Assembly: GCA_019279435.1 (NCBI GenBank)
Contig: JAAALK010000285.1
Location: 73,417,480 to 73,481,479, forward strand
Origin: Zizania palustris
Lineage: Eukaryota; Streptophyta; Magnoliopsida; Poales; Poaceae
Reading direction: 5' to 3'
DNA length: 64,000 nucleotides
Shown: piece after piece, positions 22,144 to 32,013 of the stretch
Layout of the letters: every line of letters begins with the position of its first letter
Numbering within the stretch: position 1 is the first letter of the stretch
Notes under the pieces: model-generated
Databases searched by the model: none
What the model saw: only the letters and a program-made list of their open reading frames with translations
Told to the model about the DNA's origin: nothing
Translations under genes and position numbers: made by a program

Positions 22144-23717
22144 TGTAGGACCGAAAGTAGCGACCAGAGGGGGGGGGGGTGAATGGGCACCTAAAAATTC
22201 TTTCGAATCAATGGCCTGCTCCGCACCTCAAAAGACTTAGCAGCAAAACGTAAATAGATCGCCAAAGCCTAAAAGTATCTAGCCTAGAAACGACCGGTGT
22301 TCTAAACAAAGAAACGCCAACACCGTGCTAATAGGCATAATAATCAAAGCATTCAAATCATGGCAGATCAAAACTTCACAGAAATAAATCACAGCAATCG
22401 ATTGAGAGATTACTGTTCAAAGTTGTCTCCAGTAAGTTACTTGGTGAAGCCGGTAGTGTCGAAGCCTGCTTCGAAGCCTGCAGTGTCGAAGCCTGCTTCG
22501 AAGCCTACTTCGAAGCCTGCAATGTGGAAGCCTGCTTCGAAGCCTGCAATGTCGAAGCCTGCAGAGTCAAAGCCTGCAGATTCGAAGCCTGCGGATTCGA
22601 AGCCTGCAGATTCGAAGCCTGTAGAGTCGAAGCCTGTAGATTCGAAGCCTGCAGATTCGGAGCCTGCTTCACAGAGTTGGACTTCACACAAGAAAAGGGG
22701 CTTCAACAGAAACAACCAGAGAAGAAACTAGACACTATCTGTTCGATCAAAAAAGGCCATGAGGAAAAAGCAAGGCTAGGAAAAATAGCACACTGTAGCT
22801 ACAGGAAAGTAGTACTACTTGCTATCAGCCACATGAACTAGTATTCATGTGAAGAACAGAAGCATTCAGAGAGGATTCAATCACTCAGGAGTAAAAATCT
22901 TTCGCATGTAGATCGATGTAGACACAAACTTTGAAACATGCGGTACGTAGAACAACAGAGAATCAAAACTCACAAATGATGTGAAGAACAAACAGTACAC
23001 ATGAATAGAACCTGGCGGTGCACAGTAGGGAACAAGAGAGAGAAACGCAGGAAAAATCACCCAATCCTTGGTTAAAAAGTGATTTATTGAAAGGGTGGTC
23101 TAACCCTAGGGATTGGGGCCCTATTTATAGGCTGCCCAACACTCAGGAATATTCCACCATCCCCTTAGGGTTTTTTACAGACGCTGAAATAAAGGAAAAG
23201 ACTAAACTGCCCTTAGGATTTTTTACAGACTCGACTGACTGACTGTGGGCCTAGGGACAAAGTAAAAAACTCCTATTTATAGATGACTTATCCGGAAGCT
23301 AAGCTTTCGTAGCGACTACGGCTTCTGTTCTGGATAGTCCGATACAAGATCAACGGTCGTCAGTTTTGCGCCAAAACTGACAAAGCCTCCACCGACTTTG
23401 CACCAAGTACCTAGATTGGGCTGGCCCGATTCCGTAGCTCTCTCAGCCCGGCAATCACTCACCGCCCGTGTACCTGAGTCAATCATAGTCAACAGCCTAG
23501 TGTGTCTTCTGCTGCTCCTAGCCCATGTACCCGGATTGGGCCAGCCCGACTTCGCAGCTCTCTCAGCCCGACAGTCACTCGCTGCCTGTGTACCCGAGTC
23601 ACACGAAGCCCATGAAGCAGCATATTTCCTCTCTTCTTTTGTCCTCTTTGACTATCGTTGACAATGACTCATCACATCTGGAGCCATGAGGCCCACGCTA
23701 TTCAGCATGGCTCCTCA
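22144..23717 (-). mobile_element. Solo LTR S1 (Cop4/Cop5 family)
   Basis: On the plus strand it starts TGTAGGACCGAAAGTAGCG and ends GGCTCCTCA, so it reads TGAGGAGCC to CCTACA on the minus strand. GACTT flanks both sides (22139-22143, 23718-23722). There is no internal region, so it is the product of LTR-LTR recombination. TATTTATA at 23122-23129 is its TATA box. The U3 half matches Cop4 and Cop5, but the middle differs and contains a minisatellite. It splits the Gyp1 antisense gene. Confidence 0.95.
22447..22672. repeat. 12/15-bp minisatellite TCGAAGCCTGC inside S1
   Basis: About 16-17 copies of GAAGCCTGC-type units are spaced 12 or 15 bases apart. Because the spacings are multiples of three, several frames stay open on both strands and give artefactual Ser-Lys-Pro-Ala repeats. 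One to three copies of the same word occur at the matching place in the Cop4 LTRs, so the array is a local expansion. Confidence 0.9.
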
Positions 23718-25339
23718 GACTTGCCGCGCGAAGAAGCCCCTATAACTGAAGGCGGAGTCGAAGTTGCAGCTGAGCCAACTCCGATTCCGGATGAAGCGAC
23801 GACTGTAGCTCCCGAAGAGGCTCCGATAGTCAAACCTTCGGTTCTGAACTATGAATCTGACGAAGACTTCGGGGTAGCTTTTAACCATCCAAGCAGCCCG
23901 ATGCTCACCCACCGACAAGACTTCGGAGGTAAACTTCGCTCAATCCCTTTGTTCCTTTTCCCTGCAAAATTAGGCAATATATAATACCTTTGTCTCGGCA
24001 GGGTCCGCTCCTATGGAAGTGGTTCCTCCCGAAGATACAGTTCCTGGGACCTCAACCTCCCCAACGCTGATTCTAGAAGTCACACGCATGGGACCTGGAA
24101 AAGGTAAAGGCAAAATGGACCCCTTCCCTGCTCCAAATTCGGGATTAACTCCGTCTGAATCAACAGACGAGGGTCAATCTACGGAGGGGGCCATTCTACG
24201 GAGGTCTCTGAAGATGCGGCGTAGCGCTCTGACCCCTCGCCGAATGAAGATGATCAGAGGGCCTTGTCCATGCTCCCCCTCCTAGCTCCTTTCTTGGAGC
24301 GAAGGACCGGACTTCGGGCCCTGCTCGAGCCTTCTAACCGGGCAAACCGCGAAGTTGGGGAAACGGACTTGGTGGCCATCCTGAGCGAAGCTGAGGGTTC
24401 GGAGCTCAACGCCGCCTTGGAGCGTGCAACGTACCAGGTACGAAGTATCTGCAAAATAAAATTAATCCCACCTACAAATAATTTCTCACCTTGCTTTTTC
24501 CTCTTTGCAGCAAATAGTTTGGCCCGAGCTGTGGCTTTCTAGAACGAGTGTGGAAGCCTTCGCCTTCAGGAGGAAATTACTGCTCTCCAGAGGAATCTTA
24601 ACATCTCTGAAGGTCGGGTTTCCCACTTAGACAAAATGGTTTCAGCAGAGCAGAGGGCCAGACAAAACTTGGAAGCTGTGAATAAAGAGCTCGAAGCAGA
24701 ACAAATTGTGCTTCGGGCAGAGATAGAAAAGATGCGGGCAGAGCATGCTACGGCGGGGGCTGAGCTAGTCAAGCTCCAAGAAGAAAAGACTAAAGCTACA
24801 AAGGAGGCTAGCAACTTGCTTATCCAGAAGAGTTCTCTGGCTACGGAGGAAGCTAGGCTCTCCTCTGTAGTGGATGAGCTGACTTCATCAAAGGACGCTT
24901 TAATTGAAGATAAGCTAAAATCAGAGAAGGTAGCTGCGGAGGTCATGAACCATCTCCTAAGTGTTTTGGAGTACTTCGGTACTACTGGGACACTACCTTC
25001 GAATGACAACGTCCCCCTATTGCGAAGGCTAAAAATGATCCAAGGACTGCGAAGGAGATGAAGATAGCAGGCATTCGGTATGGAGAGCTCTCCGGCCAAG
25101 TAGCTGCTCTCGGAATACTTCGCTACTACGAAGATCTAGGATTATCGATAACACCAGACTCGGGGGTGGATCCCATTACCTTCGATGAAAACCAGCTTCT
25201 TAATCCCTCTGAAGACGTGGCCGCAGCTTGGCAAGCCTTCCAAGCTTCGTGGAGAGCCGAAGGTCGCACTGCGATCAAGGCTTGGATCGATGAAGGACAA
25301 CGCCAGAAGCAAGCTCGGTCTCAAACCTCGAGCAGCTAG

Positions 25340-26634
25340 CCTCCGCCGAACCCGCAGGTCTAGCTTTGTTTTAGGATCCTAACTATGTAAAAACTTATGC
25401 TTTCATACATTATGAATGAAAATTTACTTATCATGTTTTTAGGCTTGTCAACCCCATATGGATGATGTCGAAGTGTTAAACGTTACCGAAGAACTCCGCC
25501 TGCTATGGGCTACCTTCAATCTTTTAAAACTTCATAAACGACCTCGATTTTTGATTCCTCGAGATAGTTCCGGTACAATTGCGCCCAAAATGTGTAAAGA
25601 AATATTATCTTATGTTAAGAAGGAAGAAGAAGAGGTTAACTTGAAAACTTCGTCTTCTGAAGACATTGCATGGTCCGAGGATGAAGGTATTGCTGAAGCT
25701 CAGGGAAAAAACCTAAAGAACTCCAAAGCTGGGAAAGGAGCCCCGAACGACTTCGAACTTGTGCCGAACTTCAACAAGAACAGAAAGATTTTAGAGCTTC
25801 GAAGGGAGGCAGAAGAGTTAAACGCAAAGTTGTTAGAACTCCCGGCTCTAGAACTAGTCGTTCTGAGTTTAGTGGTAATTTGTTCGAATGATAAATATCG
25901 ATTTTTAAAATTATCTCCCTACTTCCCAGCCCCTCTTTAGGTGTAAGCAACTTCGAACTACAGTCAAAGATGGTTAGGCGCAAAGAAAAACTTAAGAGCA
26001 CAAATTTGGAGGCTCGGAGCCCCTTAGCAATTTAAAGATTGATTAAAATCTTATAAAGTGTCTTCGACTACTTGAAGTCTGAAAACTGGTAACTTAGTAC
26101 CTTTTGTTTTGAAAGAAGTCACCTCAGACAACTTTCCGGACACTTTAGTGTCCCAAACGATTGGTCACTTTGTACTCTTTTCACAGATATTCAAAGCTTA
26201 TTAGCTCAAACTCTGTTTTGTTTTGGCCTCCTTCGGCTCTTTTTGCGAATGCTATCAAACCGGTGGTTTGGAATTCGCAGTGGTCTCCTTGGACTCTTTT
26301 TACGGATGCTTTCAAGCCGAAGCTTGGAATCCGCATTATTTGGTCTCCTTCGACTCTTTTTACGGATGCTTTCAAGCCGGTGGCTTGGAATCCGTTTTTG
26401 AGTGACTTTCCCACCTCGTCGGAAGCTTCGAACCAGTGGTCCCAAGTCCGAAAAAATGATTCAAATTAATGACACTTCCCTCCCAGCCAACTTCGTTCTT
26501 CCAGTGCGTCCACTAGAAGCAGGAAGTGTTGGGGGTAGGCATTATCTGAACCATGAACTTTATTCATTCAGAAGGTGTTTACAAATGATTACAAAGAGCC
26601 CCTATGCAAAATATCGCTTTAAGTGCTCCGCATG
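25340..26634 (+). other. Gyp1 region between antisense gene and integrase, with unknown ORF
   Basis: An ORF of 160 codons (25458-25940) reads on the plus strand. It is acidic and Lys/Glu-rich with a likely helical segment (ELRREAEELNAKLLELP), and I recognise no family. A TTTTTAG splice-acceptor-like site precedes it at about 25436-25442, so it may be another exon of the antisense gene or a second antisense gene. From 25941 to 26634 there is non-coding sequence with a 57-60-bp tandem repeat. The gag-pol stop on the minus strand is near 26635. Confidence 0.4.
26225..26400. repeat. 57-60-bp tandem repeat, three units
   Basis: The units start GGCCTCCTTCGGCTC (26225), GGTCTCCTTGGACTC (26282) and GGTCTCCTTCGACTC (26342), giving spacings of 57 and 60 bases. 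Each contains CTTTTTACGGATGCTTTCAAGCC or a close variant. The repeat lies just after the end of integrase in the element's own direction. Confidence 0.88.
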
Positions 26635-27798
26635 CTATGTATGCGTTAGTTCTTCACCTTCTAAAGTAGCTAACTTAAAAGAACCAGGGCGTCCTGAATG
26701 GAGAATTATATATGGACCTTCCAACTTATTCCCTAGTTTCCCTGGTGCTATAACACTTCGCACAACAAGATGACCCGGCTTAAGTTCGTTAAGCTTGACC
26801 TTCGGATCAAACCAAGTCTTCGTCTGCTGATGATACTTTGATAAATTGGCGACAGCTCGAAGTCTTGTTTCTTCTATTAAATCAAGCGAAGTTTGCCTTT
26901 CTGCTTCTATTTCTGGTTCGGTGCTGTGAAGGGATCCTCCTTTAAGCTCCGTCAGCGTCATAGCTTCGTCTCCGAATAATAGTCTGAAAGGAGTGAAACC
27001 AGTAGACCTTGTTTGAGTTGTCCGAATGGACCATAGAATTTTCAGGAGCTCTTCGATCCACAATCCTTTTGCCAATCCCACTATTCTTCGATTTAGCCCT
27101 GACAAGATATTACCATTGGCTCTCTCCACAGCTCCATTAGACTGAGGATGTCGCACTGCAGCAAAGCATAATTGGATGCCTAGATCTTCACAAAATTTCC
27201 TGAAGGGTTTTGCATCGAATTGTGTTCCATTGTCAACTGTCAGCTGCCGAGGCACTCCGAACCAGCATATAATATTTTTCCAGAAATTTTTTTGTACATT
27301 ATTCGAAGTGATAGCTGTTAGGGGCTCTGCTTCGTCCCACTTTGAAAAGTACTCAATTGCTACCACTGCGAATTTCAAATTTCCTTTTGCTACTGGGAAG
27401 GGGTCAATAAGATCCATTCCCCATCTGGCCATGGGCCATACTGGAGCAATGACTTAAAGAGCTGTTGGTGGGCGATGACTTCTTCGTCCCATCCACTGAC
27501 AACCTTGGCAGGTGCGGACTAAGTAATCCACATCAGCTACTATTATAGGCCAATAAAGCCCCTAGCAAAGTGTTTTTCCTGCCAAAGCTCGAGGAGCCAG
27601 ATGGCTACCACAAAGTCCTTCGTGAATTTCTCGAAGAATTTCTTGACCTTCGGGTTGAGATATACATCGGAGTAGAGGGGAACATACTCCGGCCTTGTAT
27701 AAAATACCGTTGATTATATGATAATTTCGAATTCTAAGCTTCAACCTCGAAAGTTGTGGCCCTTCAGATAAATTTGCTTCTCCTTGCAATAATTCCAT
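26635..27798 (-). pseudogene. pol: Gyp1 integrase
   Basis: This is the C-terminal part of the gypsy polyprotein. The zinc-binding region begins around 27798 (ILREIHEGLCGSHLA, followed by Lys-Thr-Leu-Cys). Stops then intervene near 27561 and 27435. The catalytic core is open from 27432 to 26635, with the first Asp in MDLIDPFP, the second in VDNGTQF and the Glu in NGAVERANG. The end carries the GPY-type segment (GKLGNKLEGPYII). No chromodomain is present. A Tyr in place of the first zinc His cannot be excluded by eye. Confidence 0.88.
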
Positions 27799-28114
27799 AA
27801 TTGAACTTCACCAATCTGTACTTGGAATGCAAAGGACTTGCACAGAAGGAATCTGTGGCACCGAAGGTGTACTGAGTTCTTCATAAAACGCCTCTTATGA
27901 AATGTCCATAGCTCCAGCTGCAGCTTTCGCCAAGATATCAGCTTGCACATTTCTGCTCTGGGTATACTTCGAATGGAAATCCCTTTAAATGCTGTTTCAA
28001 TCCTACGGATCTCCTCTAAATATTTTGCAAGCTGTGGATGCCGAACTTGAAAACTCTTGTCTACGTGCCCTGCTACAATCTGAGAATCTATCTTAATAAC
28101 AACCCTTGTAGCCC

Positions 28115-28998
28115 CTAAAGCATGTGCCTTTCGAGTCCAAGCAAAATTCCTTCATACTCCACTGTATTATTGGTAGACTTAAAGTTGAGTCTTGCGGAGT
28201 ACATTGCCTTTTGCCCTGAAGGCGAAATTATCACTGCTCCGACGACTGCTCCAGATGCGTGGAAAGCTCCATCGGAGTAAATGGTCCAAATTCCTTCACT
28301 TGGCTTCTCCGGAGCCCATGCTGCAGGGGGAGTCCACTCTGCCACAAAGTCCGCCAACACTTGTGACTTAATCGCTGTCCTTGCCACGAAGGATATGCCG
28401 AAGGGTGCTAATTGAACGGCCCACTTCCCAATTCTTCCTGTGGAGTCCTTACTTCGGAGCATATCTCCTAAAGGATATGAAGTTGGTACAATCACATTGT
28501 GTGCCTAAAATAATGCCTTAACTTCCTCGAAGCCATTATCAGAGCATAAGTGAACTTCTCAAGCTCGGAATATCTTGTTTTTGCTCCGGACAATGCTTTG
28601 GATACAAAATAGACTGGATTCTGTATCAACTTTCCATTGAAATCAACCTCTCTAACAAGAACTGCGCTGACAGCAGAGCCAGTAGCTACAAGGTAAAGGA
28701 GTAGGGTTTCGTCTGCAACAGGCACCGTGAGTGTAGCGAGGTTACTGAGATAATTCTTAATATCATCGAAACTTTTTTGACACTCTGGTGTCCATGAAAA
28801 ATCTTCGGACCCCTTTAATGCTTTGAAAATGGGCAAACTTCTCTCTGCAGACCTTGCCAAAAATCTGCTAAGTGCTGCAAGACGACCGATCAACTTTTGT
28901 ACTTGCTTTAAATTCTCCAGGGGAGCCATCCTTTGCAACGCAGTTATTTGAGTGGGGCTAGCTTCAATCCCTCTGCTTGAAACTAGATACCCTAACAA
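28115..28998 (-). pseudogene. pol: Gyp1 RNase H and second (archaeal-type) RNase H
   Basis: The first RNase H follows the RT connection (about 28998-28495; LLYLVATGSAVSAVLV, YSELEKFTYALIMASRKL). Its usual first Asp is not visible: Gly-Ser stands where Asp-Ser is common. After a frame change at about 28495 a second domain has IYSDGAFHASGAVVGAVI and NNTVEYEGILLGLE, the pattern of the archaeal-type RNase H acquired by Tat elements. Together these support the Tat assignment. The region after 28115 is further decayed. Confidence 0.82.
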
Positions 28999-29888
28999 TT
29001 TTCCAGCCTGCGCCCCGAAGATACATTTTTCAGGGTTAAGACGGATCCCACATGCCCGAAGGCTATTGAATGTTTCTGATAAAAGTCTAGGCTATGTTGG
29101 TGCTTTAAAGCACTCTTTATTACAATATCATCCATATAGGCCTCTACATTGTAGCCTATTTGATGACCTAGAGCCTTAACAATTAACCTCGAAAAAGTAG
29201 CCCCGACATTTCTTAAGCCAAAGGGCATTCTTACATAACAGAAGACTCCCGAAGGAGTTACAAAGCTTGTCTTGATTTCATCTTCGCGCTTTAGCCAAAT
29301 TTGATGATAGCCGGAGTACTCGTCGAGGAAGCTTAATAACTCTGAACCAGCAGTAGAGTCAACCAATTGATCAATTCGGGGCATGGGGTAGGGGTCACGG
29401 GGGCATGCTTTATTCAAAGATGTAAAATCAATACACATGTGCCACTTCCCGGAAGATTTCTTCCTAACGAAGACTGGGTTGGCTAACCACTCCGTATGAG
29501 CCACTTCTATGATAATCCCAGCCTTTAGCAGCTTTTCCACTTTATCTTTGGCAAGAATAGCCCTCTCCGTAGATAGCTTCCGGAGTCCTTGCCAAACAGG
29601 CCGAGCCTTCGGGTTCATGAGTAAACTGTGTTCAATAATATCCCGACTAACTCCGGTGATGTCTTCATCAGACCAAGCAAAGACATCTAAATTCTCCTCA
29701 ACTACTTTCTCTAATGAAGTAGCGACTTCTGGAGGCAAGTCCTTGCCAAATTGAAATGAATATTCCTTGCCATCTTTGACAATAACCTTCGTTGCAATCT
29801 CTCCTTCAGGGCTTGGCCTTGGGAAGGACTTCTTCGAAAATTCGCTCAGAGCAAAGAAAACCTCCGGGTTATCTTGCACGCTGTTCAC
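28992..29888 (-). pseudogene. pol: Gyp1 reverse transcriptase
   Basis: This ORF of 298 codons covers the fingers and palm. It has AGIIIEVAHTEWLANPV, KWHMCIDFTSLNKACP, PMPRIDQLVDSTAG and the catalytic YMDD at 29127-29138 (AYMDDIVIKS). A frameshift shortly after YMDD moves the thumb/connection into the frame of the 28998 ORF. The order protease, RT, RNase H, integrase is that of Ty3/gypsy. Confidence 0.92.
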
Positions 29889-29972
29889 CTGTCTCGGCTC
29901 AAGAGGAGGGCCATGACCATACTCCGCTCTTCGCGCAGTGGCCTGATCTCTGAAAACAGTGAGTACTCCCGC

Positions 29973-30392
29973 CTATGTGGGCATCTTCATACACAGATAA
30001 TTATGATGCGCCATAGCTCCGAATTGATTCAACATGCCCCTTCCGAAGATAACATTGTATGCATACGGAGCATCTACCACATCAAAAATTACTTCTTCCT
30101 TCCTGGCCAATAGCCCCTCTCCGAAAGTAACCACCAGGCTTATTTGACCGAGGGCGTCAAGAGGGGGTACTGTGAAGCCATGCAGAGGACGAGCTGCTGG
30201 GAGAAGATGCTTTCTAGAGATGCAGAGTTGATCAAAAGCTTGGACGAAGATAATATCCGCTGAACTCCCTTCGTCGATTAGCACTCTTCGGACCTCAGTC
30301 CCTGCTATGTCAGTAGTGATGACAAGTGGATCTGCATGTGGAAATTTTATGCCAGCTGCATCATCTGCAGAAAAATATATTAGCACATGAGA
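29973..30392 (-). pseudogene. pro: Gyp1 aspartic protease
   Basis: This is directly in phase with the gag tail, separated only by TAG at 30393-30395. The core is KFPHADPLVITTDIAG, then VRRVLIDEGSSADIIF. The catalytic Asp is near 30275, followed by Glu where Gyp2 has Gly (DGGSS). Downstream GRGMLNQFGAMAHHNYLCMKMPT matches the end of gypsy proteases. It is followed by a stop near 29973 and then the RT. Confidence 0.88.
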
Positions 30393-31993
30393 CTATTCAG
30401 GCATAGCAGCTGCTGATGAAGAAGTTCCAATATGGCCCACTTCTCGGACATATTCTCTTCTCTGCCTCTTTGACATGCTTCCGAGAGTCCCTCCTCCAGA
30501 GATGGGGAGGACTACTCTTTTCCCTTGATCTTGACCATCTTCCTGCTTCGGAGGTGGCATAACATTGACCACCGGAGGCCTTCTCGTAGGGTCGAAGTTC
30601 TCTATACGTGCCACAGCCTGGATAGGCTCCAGACGCACCTCGGTCGGAACTCGATCAATAGTGCCTCGACCCGAAGTTCTTTCCAAGTATTTGCCTCTTA
30701 AAGCGAGTATAGACTTACACGCATCAGTTGCGTGACTTCGATTCTCACCATGGACACAGCAGAAGAAGGCATGGGCTTTGCCAGCCGGCTTCCCTGGCGG
30801 CCTCCAGCCGCTGGTCTTGCTTCCTGAAGGCTGCGAAGTCCTTGGGGCAAATTTCTGCGGGGTGCAATGTTCAAGACTTCTGAACGAGGATGCTTTTGCC
30901 CCCGACGCCTGTCATGTTGAGCTTCGAAGATAGACCCCTGCGGTTGTGTTGAAGTCTTCACTTCCAGCTTGACTTCTTGCATAACTAATGGAGTTGCGGT
31001 AGTTCTCCTAAGCCACCCCTCTTCTGACCTTGCATACTCTTTGAAATAAGACATCAACTGAGCAACATAAGATATCTGCTTCCTGTGAAGTTTATCAAGG
31101 AGGCCCGCATGGGTAACTCCCTCTCGAGCTGTGTCAACTACAGAAGATGTAGTTAACCCTTGGATTTGTGACTTCGTATGAGCGAAGCGCTTGAAATACT
31201 GTCTTAAAGTCTCTCCAGGGAGCTGCTTCACCTGGAAAAGACTTCCTGTTGACGTTGGGGGTACGAAGGTACCTTGAAAATTACTTATGAACTTCTTCCT
31301 CAATTGCTCCCATGTTCTGATTGACCTTGGCTTCAGAGACCAGAACCATCGCAGTGCCACTCCTTCAAGAGCTAGGGGAAAACATTTGGCCATGGTGTCT
31401 CGCACTCCCCCGCTGGCCTCAATTGCCAAAGCATAAGAGCGGGAGAACTCCCCACAATCTTCATCTCCGGAATATTTACAAAGCTTCGAAGTTTTGAACT
31501 TAGGGTCGAAGCGCACTTTCTGCAACTCAGGATGCAACGGAGATTCAGTGTCGAATGAAGCATTCTCTGGGGCTTCGGGATAAGGAAGTTCGTCGTCTTC
31601 GGGCACTTCAGGGATGATTGGGCTGGCCTGAGAGTGAAGCCTATCTGCGGCTTCTTGCCGCCACCTTGCTACTTCAGCCTGGAGACTGGCCATTTGAGCG
31701 GCCATATCGCCAAGACCATCTTCATCTCCTCCGGAAGGACCTTCCGGGTCTTGAGAACTTTATGCATCAGTTCGAAGTGGAACTTGAGGTGGAAGAGGAA
31801 CTCCGGTTGACCGAAGTATGGATGGAGTTGGGGGAGGAACTCCGTATGCTCAAGGAAGGGGAATCCCTTCCGGGGTCTGAGGTGGAGGAAAAGTCGAAGG
31901 TCCTCCGACCTCAACTGTGTTTAAAGATCTTGCTCCGGAGGTCCGAGGGGACCTCCGAGTAGGACTACCACCTGAACTCCGCTTGGGAGGCAT
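30393..31993 (-). pseudogene. gag: Gyp1 gag
   Basis: The start ATG at 31993-31991 gives MPPKRSSGGSPTRRSP. The N-terminus is Pro-rich with a TGA (31852-31850) and a TAA (about 31757). The long frame 31705-30698 holds the Retrotrans_gag capsid core (ALRWFWSLKPRSIRTW, LRKKFISNFQGTF, QLPGETLRQYFKRF). A frameshift follows IAPR. In the next frame CCVHGENRSHATDAC is a CX2HX5HX4C zinc knuckle (about 30717-30761). The tail (30686-30393) ends GTSSSAAAMPE and TAG. Gyp2 has the same tail and the same TAG. Confidence 0.9.
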
Positions 31994-32013
31994 GGTTTGA
32001 AAACTTAGTAGAG

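Larger units (their letters stand above)
20668..25339 (+). pseudogene. Gyp1 antisense gene (gypsy-type transposon-domain protein) with introns
   Basis: This gene is opposite to gag-pol. Exon 1 (20668-21622) starts MAKTSFKIPG, has an Ala-rich stretch, then VVVFKAFFEAGLGLPAVDF and LSPNAVARLAIFKWA. That is the signature of the Putative gypsy type transposon domain (Pfam Transposase_28) found in grass Tat elements. A TAA at 21286-21288 breaks it. Intron-like segments with GT and AG ends are at 21623-21692, 23929-24001 and 24438-24510. Solo LTR S1 interrupts the second exon. The last exon (24511-25339) encodes a strong Glu/Lys/Ala-rich coiled coil (about 24636-24960) and a C-terminal region ending QARSQTSSS. 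Its biochemical function is not known to me. Exon ends are read by eye. Confidence 0.75.

Noticed and set aside
22447..22672. CRISPR-like array of evenly spaced repeats
   Set aside because: Units are 12-15 bases with no unique spacers; it is a plant LTR minisatellite.
22360..22731. ORF of Ser-Lys-Pro-Ala repeats
   Set aside because: It lies inside solo LTR S1 and arises from a 12/15-bp minisatellite, which keeps several frames open on both strands.
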